In this document: piece after piece, positions 10,154-24,110 of the stretch
Numbering within the stretch: the first letter of the stretch is position 1
Layout of the letters: each line of letters begins with the position of its first letter
NCBI GenBank assembly: GCA_016617855.1
Contig: JAECUM010016665.1
Location: forward strand, 1-64,000
DNA: 64,000 nucleotides
Direction: 5' to 3'
From: Megalonaias nervosa
Taxonomy: Eukaryota > Mollusca > Bivalvia > Unionida > Unionidae
Notes under the pieces: generated by a model
Told to the model about the DNA's origin: nothing
The model's database searches: none
Seen by the model: only the letters and a program-made list of their open reading frames with translations
Program-made: the position numbers and the translations under genes

Positions 10154-10920
10154 TGTTATATACATTTGTATGATGTACTTGACCTTGTCCAAAAATGAGC
10201 ATCACTGTGTGCCTGACCAGGAACATTTATGTCTAAAACAACAGAATATATAGCTAAAATTTTCTCTACGAGTGTGGATTAAATGCTGAGATCATTATTA
10301 ATGTAAATACGTTTACCCGAACTTGAGTTGAGAGATACTGTCTTGATTCTGACCTTAGAATATTTTAGAATGTAAAACTCCATTAAATGACAGAGTATGT
10401 CCAGAAAATTTCAATTGCAAAAAGGTCAAGTAGAGGGTGTATAATCTCCTTAATCTAAAATTACTCATTCTTGCCTAAACATCTGAAGTATAATCAGTCT
10501 TTTTGTTGTGTTCAGGTTTTCACTTGGGTGGATGTATTTAGTCAAAATATTATTCACTCGAATTACAAAAATGCTATTGAGTGACTGAACGTAAATGATA
10601 AATTATAGTGAATTCAGAAAAGAACATTCGGATTATATTATTGTGATACATTTAAAGAGTCTTAGCACATTTTAGAGTACATGCACAGCAACACATTCAA
10701 TATCAGAATTTGTTTCGAATACCACTGAAATTCCATTGGAACTTTATACATTTGGTCTTATGATAGAACTTTCAGAATTATTTCAAATTTAAGTCACAAT
10801 ACTATAAGTTCTTTGTACATTTTTACTTTGTATTCAAGGGAAATAAATCATTTGTTGAATTTTACAAAGCTTGTTGGTTTTTGCTCTTTTCCGTTGGTTA
10901 AAGACTTCTGTGTCATACCT
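10154..10920 (+). mobile_element. Second gypsy-family LTR (plus orientation), decayed 3' end
   Basis: It begins TGTTATATACATTTG followed by GATGTACTTGACCTTGTCC, the same start block seen reversed in the minus-strand copies. It contains AAGGGAAATAAATCATTTG and ACAAAGCTTGTTGG near 10835-10880, the conserved 3' block, and should end close to 10917-10920 where the usual CGTAACA is mutated. Only 18 bp separate it from the preceding LTR. Confidence 0.65.
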
Positions 10921-11039
10921 TAATTTCAATTTGTTTTTATTGCGTAGCTACTTGTCGCTACTTTAAAAGCCTTAGGTAACTCACATTTGAAATCAGAGAT
11001 ATTGTCAGTCAAGAAGATTAATTTTGGAATGAATATTTG

Positions 11040-11620
11040 AAAGAAGTTTCTATTTTAATAACTTCAATGGTCTACGGACAGCATGTCCATAAGCTGCTTC
11101 AACTGGAGTAAAAGTGTTTCCGTAAAAGAAAACAACAGCAAATGGACACACTCATCCCAGTCATTTCCTGTATCAAATCAGTATGACCGATCCGTACTCT
11201 TCAAAGTTTGATGAAATCTTTCCAAAGCCCCTTGACATTCAGGCTGATAGGCAGAGTACTGAAACTGTTGATATGCCTCATTCATGCATAACGTGTTGGA
11301 AAATTCCAGTAATAAAATTTGACCCTTGATCAAAATGAAAAATATGGGGGGCCAACAACTGTTACAACATAATATCAAAGCTATTTCATTAGTTTTAGTT
11401 TTAATATATCTCCAATGCATTGCCTCAGGAAACCATGTGGATCGACACATTATGGTCAACAGGTGTTGGTTGCCTGACTTCGTCTTAGATATGAGACTGA
11501 AAAGGTCTACTAATATTCTGTAAAATGGTTCATCGTATGCAGGAACTGGTTGCAGATCAATCTAATATCTTTAGCAGGGACAACGAAAATTACAAAACAA
11601 AGTCAACTTAATATTCAAAT
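11040..11620 (-). pseudogene. Ty3/gypsy integrase core relic
   Basis: On the minus strand the order is: a decayed PAYDEPF-like N-terminal zinc-domain tail near 11550, a D-containing first strand with SGNQ.LLTIMC (about 11470-11430), then ...WFPEAMHWRYIKTKT. It ends with YQPECQGALERFHQTLK (about 11250-11200), where Glu is the last acidic residue of the DDE triad, and DWDECVHLLLFSF (about 11140). Several frameshifts and stops are present. It probably comes from the same family as the surrounding LTRs. Confidence 0.8.
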
Positions 11621-11683
11621 TCAATTTGTTGTATCCCCAAAACGTTTTCAAGAAATTCAGATCCTAGACGAATCCTCAATTTC

Positions 11684-12320
11684 TGTAACAACTCTATGGT
11701 CTTTCACTAGGTAACAGAAATAAGCGAAACTAATAAGATTATTAAATATCAAGATACAGTTTTTTTCCCCTGAATATGAAGGTAAAAATTCGATAAACAG
11801 TAAGTGTTGTGAATTAAATCCCGAATAACCCAATCGTTCCATCAGAAGTCTAAAAGTATAGCATGTTCTGAATGGACTCCAGTAATCCTTAAGGCCCGTG
11901 TGTACCAAGAGTCTTATATGTCTTCATGTACCTATTCCTTGAATTTGATGATGTGCCATTAGTCTTGAATATACTGACGCACCAAGGTCGATGAGTACTT
12001 TATAATTCCAATGAATAATTTACGTAAATATCTCCTCAAATTATATCGGAACACAACTGTAAATGATTCCATAGAATGAGCTTCCAAAAACAATGAATAA
12101 TTATTTACTAACTTTTCTTATATACAAAATGTCACGTGACCTATGACAAAACTAATTATTTGTAATGGAAACATTTCACTAATAGGTAAACGCGGTCAGA
12201 CAAAGAATGTAAATTCAAGTAACATCATTCAGACAAAATGACAAATTCACGTAGGCCACAACTTTACCCTCGATCACAGACAAAGGTCAAGCACACAATA
12301 TAAATTAAATCTACCTAACA
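11684..12320 (-). mobile_element. Short gypsy-family LTR, minus orientation
   Basis: The left end TGTAACAACTC and the right end CTACCTAACA correspond to the family's TGTTACG...CGTAACA termini. The block AGGTAACAGAAATAAGCG and the right-hand AAATTAAATCTACC match other minus copies. Length is 637 bp, shorter than the 900-bp copies. Flanks TTTC and CTTC could be a target duplication with one mismatch. Confidence 0.65.
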
Positions 12321-12879
12321 CTTCAGAATGTAAGAAAGAAAAATTAGTTAAAACGCATGTGTCTTTAATGTACTTTTGAAACAACCTGAAGATTTTGACG
12401 ATTTGCTAACTTGCAAGTTCAGGAGTGCCAACTAAAAGAATGTTTGCTAAGATCGGGACGGGCAATCCGTTAAGACTACGAATTAGAGTTTGGCTTTGGT
12501 CTGTGTATTAAGTTCATGTGAAAATATAATAATATACACTTTTTGCATCTAACCCACAGTTGCATAAGGGATTGTCTATCAGATCTTTCAATCTAGAATG
12601 AACAATAGAGTACTTACGATCACCAGAAAATTAATAAAAAGGATCGGTATTGCTTAGCACGGTATCATGCTTTTTAGATATTTAAAAATCGCTTTCCAAT
12701 TTGACATTTTTAGGCAGGGTAGTCCAAAAGAAAATAAGAGTTACCGACGTTGCGTTGATTATGTAAATGTATCTTGACTTTACTTCCACCAAAGGGGGAA
12801 GCGGTTCAATTAAATAACTTCGTGAATCATTATAAAATTTCCGATGAAAAGTGCAAAGTTTGTGAGATATTCATCTTTT

Positions 12880-14030
12880 CGAGAGAGAAGAGCAGGTGTA
12901 TTCCATTTTAATATAGCGTGATTGGGCACTTCTGGTTAGACCTGTGACTTTATTAGCAGCCTCAAACTGAAAACTCTCCTCTATCTGAGCCTTCTTTGAA
13001 CGTCCATCCCAGACAATATCTGCATATTCTAATATAGATCAATATAATGATAAATTAGTTATTATATGTAAAGCTTTCTACTTGTGTTTGATGAATGTTA
13101 AACATTTAAGCAATTTAGATGATTTATTGAAGAATATTGTCAGTAAGCAGATTCTAAGTGAATGCATTACTAAATGTAAGATCTGCATAATTATGATTGT
13201 CAACAAATGCAAGTGATTCATTTTGGAACTTTAATTTGGGAGAGTGCTGAAAAAAGCATTCTCGATTTTGCTAGTTTGAAGCTTGCCAAAGATTAGTTTG
13301 ACCGGTTTTATAAAGCTTCTAAGGCGGCATTGTGTTTATATTGGATACCTCGCATGTTTCTAGAAGTGTTGGAGAGAACACTGTCGTCAGTAGAACGTCA
13401 AGTGAGACTAGGTGGATTATTAACAATATCATTAATATATGCAAGAAACAATGGCGGTTCTAGAACTGAACCCTGCTGCAATCCAGCTGAAACAGACTTT
13501 ATTGTAGATCCTACGGTTTTAGTAGTAACAATTTTGTGTTCCGTCTGAATGTTAAATAGTAAACCAATTAATCAGATCTGAGTTTATTCCATAGCTCTTA
13601 AGTTTATGGATAACACCTTTTTCCAAAGAGGTTGAATTACACACCTGTCTTCTCCAAGATCAATAGCTTCACAAATGCTATGGTACATAACTATAAATTG
13701 ATACACGGTTGATTGACTTGTAACAAAACCCGATTAATATTTGTACATAAAATCATTTTCGTTTAAGTAATTGTATACCTTTTAGAAAAGTTACAATATC
13801 AATGATTTTGCCTATAAATCTAAGTTAATAAATGGGACTGTAATTGGTGGGATACCTTTAACGATTTTTCGCGTGTGTTGTTAATACTACCGCGTTTATT
13901 CCAGAGAACAAGGAAAATTATGTCATTAAGAAATGTGTCGAATAAATTAAACAAAGATCGTATTACTGTTCCTGCTGCACTCTTTAAAAGATTGTGACTT
14001 ATAAGAGAGAAAAGCTTTATTTAGTTGAAT
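12880..14030 (-). pseudogene. Jockey/CR1-like LINE reverse transcriptase relic
   Basis: On the minus strand, from about 13950 leftwards: ICEAIDLG, SAGLQQGSVLEPPLFLAYINDIVNN (13520-13440) with the PQG.VLGP box as LQQGSVLEP, and a catalytic box read as TDDSV (13390). Farther left (about 13030-12880) ILEYADIVWDG, a VTGLTR segment and a C-terminal tail match the post-RT region of Jockey/CR1-type LINEs. Stops and frameshifts are frequent. It belongs with the endonuclease relic at 15180-16375; the LTR at 14284-15167 lies between them. Confidence 0.85.
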
Positions 14031-14283
14031 TAATCTTTAAAAGTCTATATGTCCATGTTCACTAATTACAATCGTTGTCAATGTGTTAATTGAGCGAAAT
14101 GGTAATACCGGAAGAGCTAGATTGGTAACATTGATTTATAATAGCCATAGAAAACGAATTTAAATACTCGGCCTTCTCTAAATCGGAGGATGCAGTGTTC
14201 GATGTGTTATCATTTTGTGTGAATAGCAGTGGTTGTATATCGTGGGCTAATTGTTTGTTTAACTAAGTGTCGGATGTGTCTCC

Positions 14284-15167
14284 TATTACGACTCTATTGT
14301 CTTAAAATATGTATTGGAAAAAATGAGAAGCAAAATGCTTTTAAAATTTCAGCAAATAATTTATTTCCCAAGAATACAACGTGAAAAATGAAAAAGAAAA
14401 GAACTTAAGGTAAATCCCACACAATCACAGAGTTACTAACACAAGTCCCAATTATTAATGTCTGAACAAACTTTTGTAACCAAAAATAAATCTAACGCTG
14501 AAAGTGTTGATGTGCCCGTGTTGACCATTGTCGTGCAGATATGCCAACATTCTTTTCTTGGATTATAAAACTTACAATCCAACAATATATCCTTATTTGA
14601 ATTTTCACTATAAAATTAAAACTATTTTCCAGAATATTTTGTATGAGCACCTTGTATTTCCAGTGAATAAATAATTTGAATAAATACATTCTAGCTCAAA
14701 CGAAATACTGACATGAACAATGATTCTGCCTCAAGATCTTATGTCACGAATGAATAATTTCTAGATAAATAAGATTATATAGTTCTCTATTTGACCTCAG
14801 GTCACATTTACAATTTCCAAAAAAGTCTATTACCTAATGGAAAATTCATTCTGGAAGGCTACAAATGTTTAAAGTATACAATCTTAGTTACAATTAGAAA
14901 GGCTATTACTAAAATTATAGTATAAAATATTGTAAATACAATGTCCTTGACTCAGGACAAGATAATAGTCCTAATAGTTAACCCATACTCATTGGGAAAA
15001 TATTTGTTATGTATTAGCTGTTTAAAAATAATAAATGAATCAATGATTTCAGGTCAGATAGAAGATGAAATTGATTTTGGACAAGGTCAGGAAAACATTA
15101 CAATTGTCCATTGCACATAATGAAACAAAAAATCCTAACAAACAATGCAGATTGAATATACCTAACA
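14284..15167 (-). mobile_element. Solo gypsy-family LTR inserted in a LINE, TSD CTCC
   Basis: Left end TATTACGACTC and right end ATACCTAACA correspond to the family termini, length 884 bp. CTCC precedes it (14280-14283) and CTCC follows it (15168-15171). Inside are the conserved block AAATAATTTATTTCCCAAGA (about 14355) and, at the right end, AGATTGAATATACC. No internal retroviral sequence is present, so this is a solo LTR left by recombination. Confidence 0.85.
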
Positions 15168-15179
15168 CTCCAAAGTCTT

Positions 15180-16375
15180 TTGAGTTGGATTGGAGAGTAT
15201 CAAAATGCTCATAACATGTAAAATAATTCTGTTTGGCAAGTTGCTTGTATTGTTTACTTTACTTCGAACATTTTGTATTTAATACAGTCTCTTGGTTTCT
15301 TTATTCTGATCGATTCCTTTATCGATCGATCTCTCTTTGTCTCCAGTGTTGCTTAGCAGAGGGGTATCATACCAAGCGTTATCGGAAGGTCGAAACGTTG
15401 CTAGCCTTTTAGAGATACATCTCTCTACCATATCATGCATGGTGGATGTAAATAAAATTGTTTCGTCATTTATATCGGAGTACTGGCAAAATTTTTTATC
15501 AAGTCAAAGTTTATTTTACCAATGTATAAACTTCTGAAAGTCCTCACATTTTTAAAGCCACCCCCTCCGTTTAAAGCAAGAATTTGATATTAATATAATT
15601 TGGTTGTTCAATATATTGCCCGATGGTCACATATTGAATTATCAGTAGGAATAACTCCCGAATAAAGAATTACCATGTTAGGTCATACAATAAAAAAGTC
15701 GAGCAAGGAAGCTGAATGGAGCAAGGAAGCTCAGTGGGTGAATATTCTGGTAGGTTAGTTTACCAAATTGTTTAGTACCAATATTTCCCTAAGGGCTTTG
15801 AGATTGGAAATGTGCAAACCCTCAATTAGGTTGCTAAGAACAATCGGGTTTTCAAAAATGCCTAGAGCTCATTCTGTGCAAATATCAAAGGAATCCAATA
15901 TTTAATAACGATCGAGACACACCTGCTTGTAAATGGCATCCATTATGTACATACATTTGAATCCAAAGTATTTCAATATTTCATTATTTTACAGGTATCT
16001 CTGTTACATGTTTGAATGCTAGATTGTTTTATTTTTATATGATTTGATAACTGTCAATAGAGTTATTAAGATGAGTCTTTGTTAGGGCCATAATAGCAAA
16101 GTCATATACACTTACAATAAGAAATTCAAGCTTGTATGGGATGGTTCTACTGATTAAGTGAATCCCAAAAATAAAATGTGCAACCTGCATTCTTGCTGAA
16201 AAAAATGAAGTTAAACTGTGTATATTTGATGTATTCGGCATCGGAATTGGAGGGACTTATATTCAGTTTGACTTCACCTGCTAGAAACAAAATTAAGGTA
16301 AGCCAAAATAAACGAAAGCATGGTGTAACATGTCCATTGTGTTCTTTAAACAAAGATGACATGACAGGGAACATA
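15180..16375 (-). pseudogene. 5' half of the split LINE: APE endonuclease and linker
   Basis: On the minus strand, from 16374: a hydrophobic start LFWLTLILFLAGEVKLN (the LLLLSGDV.PNPGP-type leader of Jockey-like ORF2), then LEFLIVSVYDFAIMALTKTHLNNS. That last stretch is the APE-endonuclease TETWL motif, here TKTHL (about 16110-16050). Decayed endonuclease follows to about 15640. A linker with RPSDNAWYDTPLLSNTGDKE (about 15390-15330) resembles the EN-RT connector with the RP.DKPW motif. The RT continues across the LTR insertion at 14283. Confidence 0.8.
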
Positions 16376-17335
16376 TGAACTTCGCAAGCATGATAGGTAT
16401 AACATCACCCTCTTGAAATATTAGAACATTTGTAAATTTAATGTTGCGGCTCACGTCTAGCTCGAAACAAGAAACAACCTGTGCAAAACAATAGTGCCAC
16501 CCACACGATTGTATTACTCAAGATAGCACACAAAAGAGTGCAAAAATTGATATTTCCTATTTTGTTGAAGTTTGGGTTTGGCACATGAAACCTAGTGCTC
16601 GTGGGCTTGTAGGCTTGTTGGCTGGTCGTGTATTGCTCAATCCGATGATGTTATGCTAATGTGATATATTTTGGGATGCACAAAGTTATCTAGAATCGTT
16701 CCCAAACGTATCTAAATTGATAATCGAGTTTCAATTACGTATGTACACTTCAAAAAGAAAGAGTCTGCTTCGAAAAATAAGAGAAGTTAAACTTTGGAAA
16801 AGGATACGTTGATGCTGAGTATGAACAGAGGATAGAAGAGATTTGCAATTTACACCGCCACAACATCATCTGACCCTTCATAACTATCTTAATGCTGAGC
16901 TAGAATAGCGTATAATACCACGGAATTGTGTATTTTTAAGTTGTTTTTTTTATTATAACACAAAAGGTTTTTTCAAGGAGGGGTCCACTTCATGGGAGTA
17001 AAATCTTTAGCTGTAGAGGCATATGAAATATAAAATCTTATTCTTTCCGCTGCCGTGTTACATAATAGAATTGTTTGATATCTTGAATATTCCATTATTT
17101 ATTCTAGATTTTACAGTCAGACATATGTCATATAACGCCATTTTATTAGATAGACAATAGTCTGTTTTCAAGTAGGTCAATTTATAACTGAGCAAACGAA
17201 TTCAATTCATTTAAATATTGCAAGTATTAAAGGATGAGAAAATGTTCATGTTATTTATTTCTGTAAAATTCTTCTCGGATACAGATTCACATACGAACCT
17301 CGTTATTTATGATAATAAACTCGTACAGTAGTTAC
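16376..17335. other. No gene recognised
   Basis: AT-rich sequence beyond the LINE 5' end. I found no exon, RNA gene or repeat family that I could support. Confidence 0.4.
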
Positions 17336-17628
17336 CATAAAATGATTTTCAATGAATTAATCAACTTCAATTGCACGCATGCGTAACGTACATCATGTAA
17401 TTTGTACATGATTGTATCGCATATGTTACTCGGTTTTAGTTATTAAATTTTCAGCTGATTGATGGCTTGGCAGCTGTTTCCATGAAATGATTTACTATGA
17501 AATAATCATCTTCACGTGCGCGCATGTGTGAAGTACATCATGTCATTTTTACATGACCACGTCGCATGTGCTACACAGCTTTAGTCATTATATTATCATC
17601 TGAGCTGATTGATAGCTGGGCAGATGTT
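17336..17628. repeat. 145-bp tandem duplication
   Basis: Copy 1 starts CATAAAATGATTTTCAATGA at 17336 and copy 2 starts CATGAAATGATTTACTATGA at 17481. Both contain a CACGCATGCG/CGCGCATGTG-type block, ACATCATGT, TTTACATGA-like sequence and end in CAGCTGATTGATGGCT or GAGCTGATTGATAGCT. Divergence is moderate, so the duplication is not recent. Confidence 0.85.
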
Positions 17629-18110
17629 TGGCTGCTGTAGAGCTTTTGGTTGTTTGGTAGATGAGATCTGTTTGGCAACTGTTGAGCCGTTTGAGTAGTC
17701 TGAATCTATCCGGTCTGTTTGGCTGTCTGTAGGCTGTTTGAAAGCTGTAGAGCCGTTTGGATGTCCACGTTTAACCGTCTGGATTTGTTATGAATTTGGG
17801 AATGTTTATTTGGATGCGTGATTTTAACTGTAGCGCTTATAGCTTGGATGCCGTGTCGTGGTTCTCGGTGGGTTGGTGAAAAAATTACTTGCAGCTGTCG
17901 GTGATGATGTTGGCTCGGAGAGCTAGGGTGGTTATCTCGTGTTCACAGACCTATGCTTCGGGACCAACGAGTCTGCAGGGTACAAGGTACGCTCTTGAGG
18001 GGTGCTTCGACAGATGAGCAGTGGCGAGCCATACGTGGTGGCTCCCTGAACAACCGAAAGAGAGGTGGGACAGAAGAAGCTTTGTGGTCGCCAACTGGAT
18101 GCCACAAATT
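17629..18110 (+). other. G/T-rich, relatively GC-rich island of unknown nature
   Basis: Base composition changes sharply from the AT-rich surroundings. Repeated words such as CTGTAGAGC, GAGCCGTTTG and GGCTGTTTG occur between 17630 and 17770. No frame is open for long. It could be part of an unrecognised LTR or a non-coding RNA locus; nothing decides. Confidence 0.3.
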
Positions 18111-18652
18111 ACATGTTCTGTTTATGTAAGTGTATCACTATTTGAAAATCCAAATTTATACAGTATCACTATGAACTACTTTACGCAAACATGTATTGCT
18201 ACCATTGTATAATATGTGCACATTTGCATTTAGTTCAACTGAACTCTTAAATGCATTGGAATCATGCAATGTGGCCAGAATTATTGCTATATTGTTTTAC
18301 TGTTACTTTTAAAGTATATTGCCCTATTTTGTACTCTTCTGGCCTTAATTTAAATTTTTTTGTAAAGCTATATTTACGTTAGACATGTTTTTATTTTTAA
18401 TAGTTTGAAGACTTCACAGTTTTCAAGCCTTTAAACGTTCTAGTTTAATAAATAAGTTAAGTTATTATACGTTTTAAAGTTGCTTTGCGTTGTTTCGTTG
18501 CAATCATTACACTGTGTAAAATATATTCTCTTTCTTAATTTGATAGAGTTAATTTTACAAGTGTTTCAGAAAATACAACTCATACGTTGAGGAAAGTAAA
18601 CAAGTGTTTCAGAAATCTCAACATCGCTATCTTGAGAACCACAGTTTCATTT

Positions 18653-18655
<3 letters not shown>

Positions 18656-18712
<57 letters not shown>
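18656..18712. repeat. (TA)n microsatellite
   Basis: Uninterrupted TA run of about 56 bp, followed by AACAAACACACA. Confidence 0.95.
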
Positions 18713-18716
<4 letters not shown>

Positions 18717-18866
18717 AAACACACATATGAGATAAGGTGTTCTTCATATTATTCAATGTAAGAGCAAATCCCTAACTAAACACGTTTGAAAGATCTGCAT
18801 TTTGGGCAAACACGTAAAACTATCAGTCGTCTTCATAATAAGTCAACAAACTTCCCTAACTGTATA

Positions 18867-18913
18867 CTACCACCACCACCACTACTACAACTACTGCTAC
18901 TACTCTACTACTT

Positions 18914-18964
<51 letters not shown>

Positions 18965-18985
18965 ATAATAATAATAATAATAATA
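18867..18985. repeat. Compound trinucleotide microsatellite
   Basis: CCA units grade into CTA/ACT units and then TAA units. The apparent poly-Thr/poly-Asn frame (18802-19014) is a repeat artefact. Confidence 0.95.
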
Positions 18986-20109
18986 CTGATAATAATAACA
19001 CTTTATTTCCTTAATCAAGTGTATTATAGTTTATATAAAAACGTATATTATAAAGACGCAATGACAGCTAAAGCAAATAAATCATACCAAATTTCATAAA
19101 TTGTCCACTTCAGAAAAACTGGAATAATAACTTACTTTTATATTATACATATGGCTATTATTGTAGTTAGTTCCCGTGATCTGGGACTCCTCTGACGTCT
19201 TGACTACAGAAACAAGACAGTTCTTCCCTACATGAAGTGCAATGTACAAATCTTGGTAACCAGTAATGATGGAGAACAATTTTCGTTTATTCATTCAGAC
19301 TGAACATAGCACTCGAAATTGGCAAGATTCCTTCTTATCCCAAGTTCAGGATTTGGTAACTGTCGAATATATTAAGTTACAAGGACAATGAAGTGCATGG
19401 ATTTTTTGTATCTCAAATGCAGATGGTTCGATATTTTGTCCTTTTATTACCCACCGTCACATAACCTTTGAGTTTTTGAGCCCAACGTGGATAGATCTTT
19501 TCCTTAAGGCAAATGTAAACCATCCACAACGTTTGTTAACTGCAAATGTGCATGAAGAAGTTTTGTGTGGAAATCTACATTTCAACAGACGGTTACAAAG
19601 ACAGGCAACCGAAATGAGGGAGTGACAAACGTATAACAAAATAAATAAGAAATAAATTCGAGGGCAAAATAAACCTACTATACCATTTAAAAATATGAAC
19701 AAAAGAGACTGAATTCTATAACAAAGGCACACAAATGCAGGTCGGAATATTTTCCACATTACAATTAGTATAAAAATTTTGACGAATTATTTCCTTTTCA
19801 AAGCAAACAAACCATGTTTTGTCACCAAATCTTCAAACTAGCGCAATCTGTTTATGTAACAACATACTTTTGTGTTGAAACGACATGCTATTGTCAAGAA
19901 TAATTTGAAAACCTTCAGAAATATACCCCTTGATCCTACACTGATTGTAGCAATATGTCTTTCATACTCGACATCAGTTTTAAATCAAATGTGTATATAA
20001 TATTAACGGGGAGCGGGGGGCTTGAAAAAAAGGGAACTCTTTCTTTGTACCTCTAAATATTAGTATGTATATTTTATGTAGGCATGAACGTATGCATTTA
20101 TACTTGTAG
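18986..20109. other. No gene recognised
   Basis: AT-rich sequence with short open frames on both strands (a 100-codon one at 19457-19759, minus). None has a recognisable motif or splice context. Confidence 0.4.
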
Positions 20110-20182
20110 CTATGTATGTATGTATGTATGTATGTATGTATGTCGGTATTTATTTATTTATATATTTATATATTTATTTATT
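20110..20182. repeat. (GTAT)n followed by TATT-rich microsatellite
   Basis: About eight GTAT units are followed by a less regular TATT/TATATTTA stretch. Confidence 0.9.
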
Positions 20183-20242
20183 TTGGAAACACAGACATCG
20201 CCAGAAAATTGACTGATATATCATAGCATTCTTCCACTGGTG

Positions 20243-20278
<36 letters not shown>

Positions 20279-20297
20279 CACTACTACTACTACTACT

Positions 20298-20330
<33 letters not shown>
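20243..20330. repeat. Compound (CTA)n-(ATA)n microsatellite
   Basis: CTA units with one CCA interruption pass into ATA units. It resembles the compound array at 18867-18985 in unit order. Confidence 0.95.
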
Positions 20331-20331
<1 letters not shown>

Positions 20332-20629
20332 GCGTGTGATTGGGGGTGTATGTCGGGTTGGAATTTACTAGATAACCGGAAGCACATTACAGGTGCTAAA
20401 GTACTGAACGGTAAATGTAGCCCCGATAAAGACGCATGCCATGAGAGATGGGCCTAAAGAACGTGGCTCTGTAATCCGTTATAAGTTACCATATATATCT
20501 AATTGAGATACGTGAACTTTATGATTTAATTCTCTTAATTGCAACACAGTTAAATGTCTTTCTATTGTGTTTGTCTTCTAGCAGAACAGAGCTTTGGAAG
20601 ACTTCGTGTTTTTGACTAATCTTGGCACA

Positions 20630-20895
20630 AATTCAATCATACAAAATGATTACAGACAATGACAATGGATATTATGTTTGATTCGTGGCAAACATTCAAT
20701 AATAGAACATAATTACAAACATTTCCGATGAATATTTTGGTTGACTCTTGGCAAACATTCATAATACAACATGATTACAGATATTGCCGATGGATATTTT
20801 GGTTGACTCTTAGCAAATATTTAATAATACATGATTACAGACATTGCCGATGGATATTTTGGTTGACTCTTGGCAAAAATTCAATAATATAATAT
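20630..20895. repeat. ~61-bp tandem repeat, about four copies
   Basis: Units contain ATGATTACAGACATTGCCGA, TGGATATTTTGGTTGACTCT and TGGCAAACATTCAATAATA. Divergence increases towards the left copy. Confidence 0.85.
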
Positions 20896-21308
20896 AGTAC
20901 TTTGTTTTAATGATATGATTCTTGGTCAGTATATACGACCGTTGACTTGGGAATGGCGGATGATAAGTGACTTATAACGGGAAGGGATCTCAGTTTAAAC
21001 CAGAACTGACTAAATACATCTTTGACTGGATCTGTGAATAAATCTATGACTGGGTTCGGACAGTACTTGCATGTTAGGCAAAACAATAAATGACGTAGTC
21101 TGAAGCTGGTACTGCCTCATACATGATATGAATTACATCATGCTATTCCTAGAAGTCATGGATGATGCAATCATAACTAAGCCTACATCACCCTGCTGAA
21201 CAAATTGCCCTATATCAGCTCTAGAAATCATTCTGTGTAGTGCTCTCTTATTTGTCAGTGTTTGATTTTGCAAAGGGACACATTTCTGTTTAGCCAAAGT
21301 TAGCAGAG

Positions 21309-21985
21309 ATGCCTCGTTCTTGTGTGCAAAATGCAGAAAACGTCTGCTATGTTTGCTGTAAAGTTACTTTCGCATCACAAATGTGCACTATAACCACTAT
21401 GGTTAAGAAAGCCTAACACATTTATTTTGGCTGCAAAATTTGAGATCAGGACAAGAGTTGGGCCCCACACATATGCTGCAACACGTGTTAAACAAATCCT
21501 CGCCAGTGATTGAACAGGAAAAGGAAATCTATGCCATTTGCAGTGCCAGTGATTTGGAGAGAGCGATTGTTACTTCTTCATGGTGCCTCCAGTTGGGAAA
21601 GTTGTGTCAAAGAAGAAAAAATGGACTGTGCATTATCCAAACATTCCATCAGCTATACAACCAGTACCCAACAAAGAAGGGCTGCCGGTTCCTGATGCAC
21701 AGAATCATTCTCACTTGAATCAGACGCGAAAGTGGAAGAGAATGAAACTTCTAGTCCTGAACCATCAATGACCCATATTTTCTCCCATCCTCCTCCTCTG
21801 AACCAGACCTCATAACACAAGGTGAACTTAATGACCTTGTCAGGGATTTGGAACTATTCAAAAGTAAGACAGCTGTTGGGATCCAGACTACAGCAGTGGA
21901 TTCTCCTGGCAGGTGATGTTGGGGTTTACCTGTTCCGTGACCATCGAAAGGATCTTGTCCCATTCTTATCCATGGAAGGTGATTT
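21309..21985 (+). pseudogene. Broken 5' part of a widespread invertebrate gene of unknown function
   Basis: A start-like ATG at 21309 begins MPRSCVQNAENVCYVC, a Cys-rich N-terminus. With frameshifts and stops the similarity continues through SWAPHICCNTC, RKSMPFAVPVIWRE, MVPPVGKVVSKKKKWTVHYP, NIPSAIQPVPNKEGLPVPDA, an acidic Ser/Glu stretch, [22 protein letters not shown] and [14 protein letters not shown] recognise this order from a multi-copy family of uncharacterised proteins found in insects, cnidarians and other invertebrates and often scattered like a mobile element. The function is unknown to me. The copy ends at the GT/AT microsatellite, so the C-terminal half is missing. Confidence 0.75.
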
Positions 21986-24034
<2,049 letters not shown>

Positions 24035-24110
24035 CTCTGTGTATAATACCGGTCATGGCTATGTTTATCGCACCGGTCATGGCTATGTGTATCATTACTG
24101 TCATGGCTCG
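24035..24110. repeat. ~28-bp repeat, three copies
   Basis: Units are variants of ACCGGTCATGGCTATGT followed by GTATCAT. Confidence 0.7.

Noticed and set aside
11326..11523. Plus-strand 65-codon frame
   Set aside because: It is the antisense of the integrase relic.
13330..13548. Plus-strand 72-codon frame
   Set aside because: It is the antisense of the LINE reverse transcriptase relic.
18802..19014. 70-codon frame rich in Thr and Asn
   Set aside because: It is a translation of a compound trinucleotide microsatellite and has no splice or start context.
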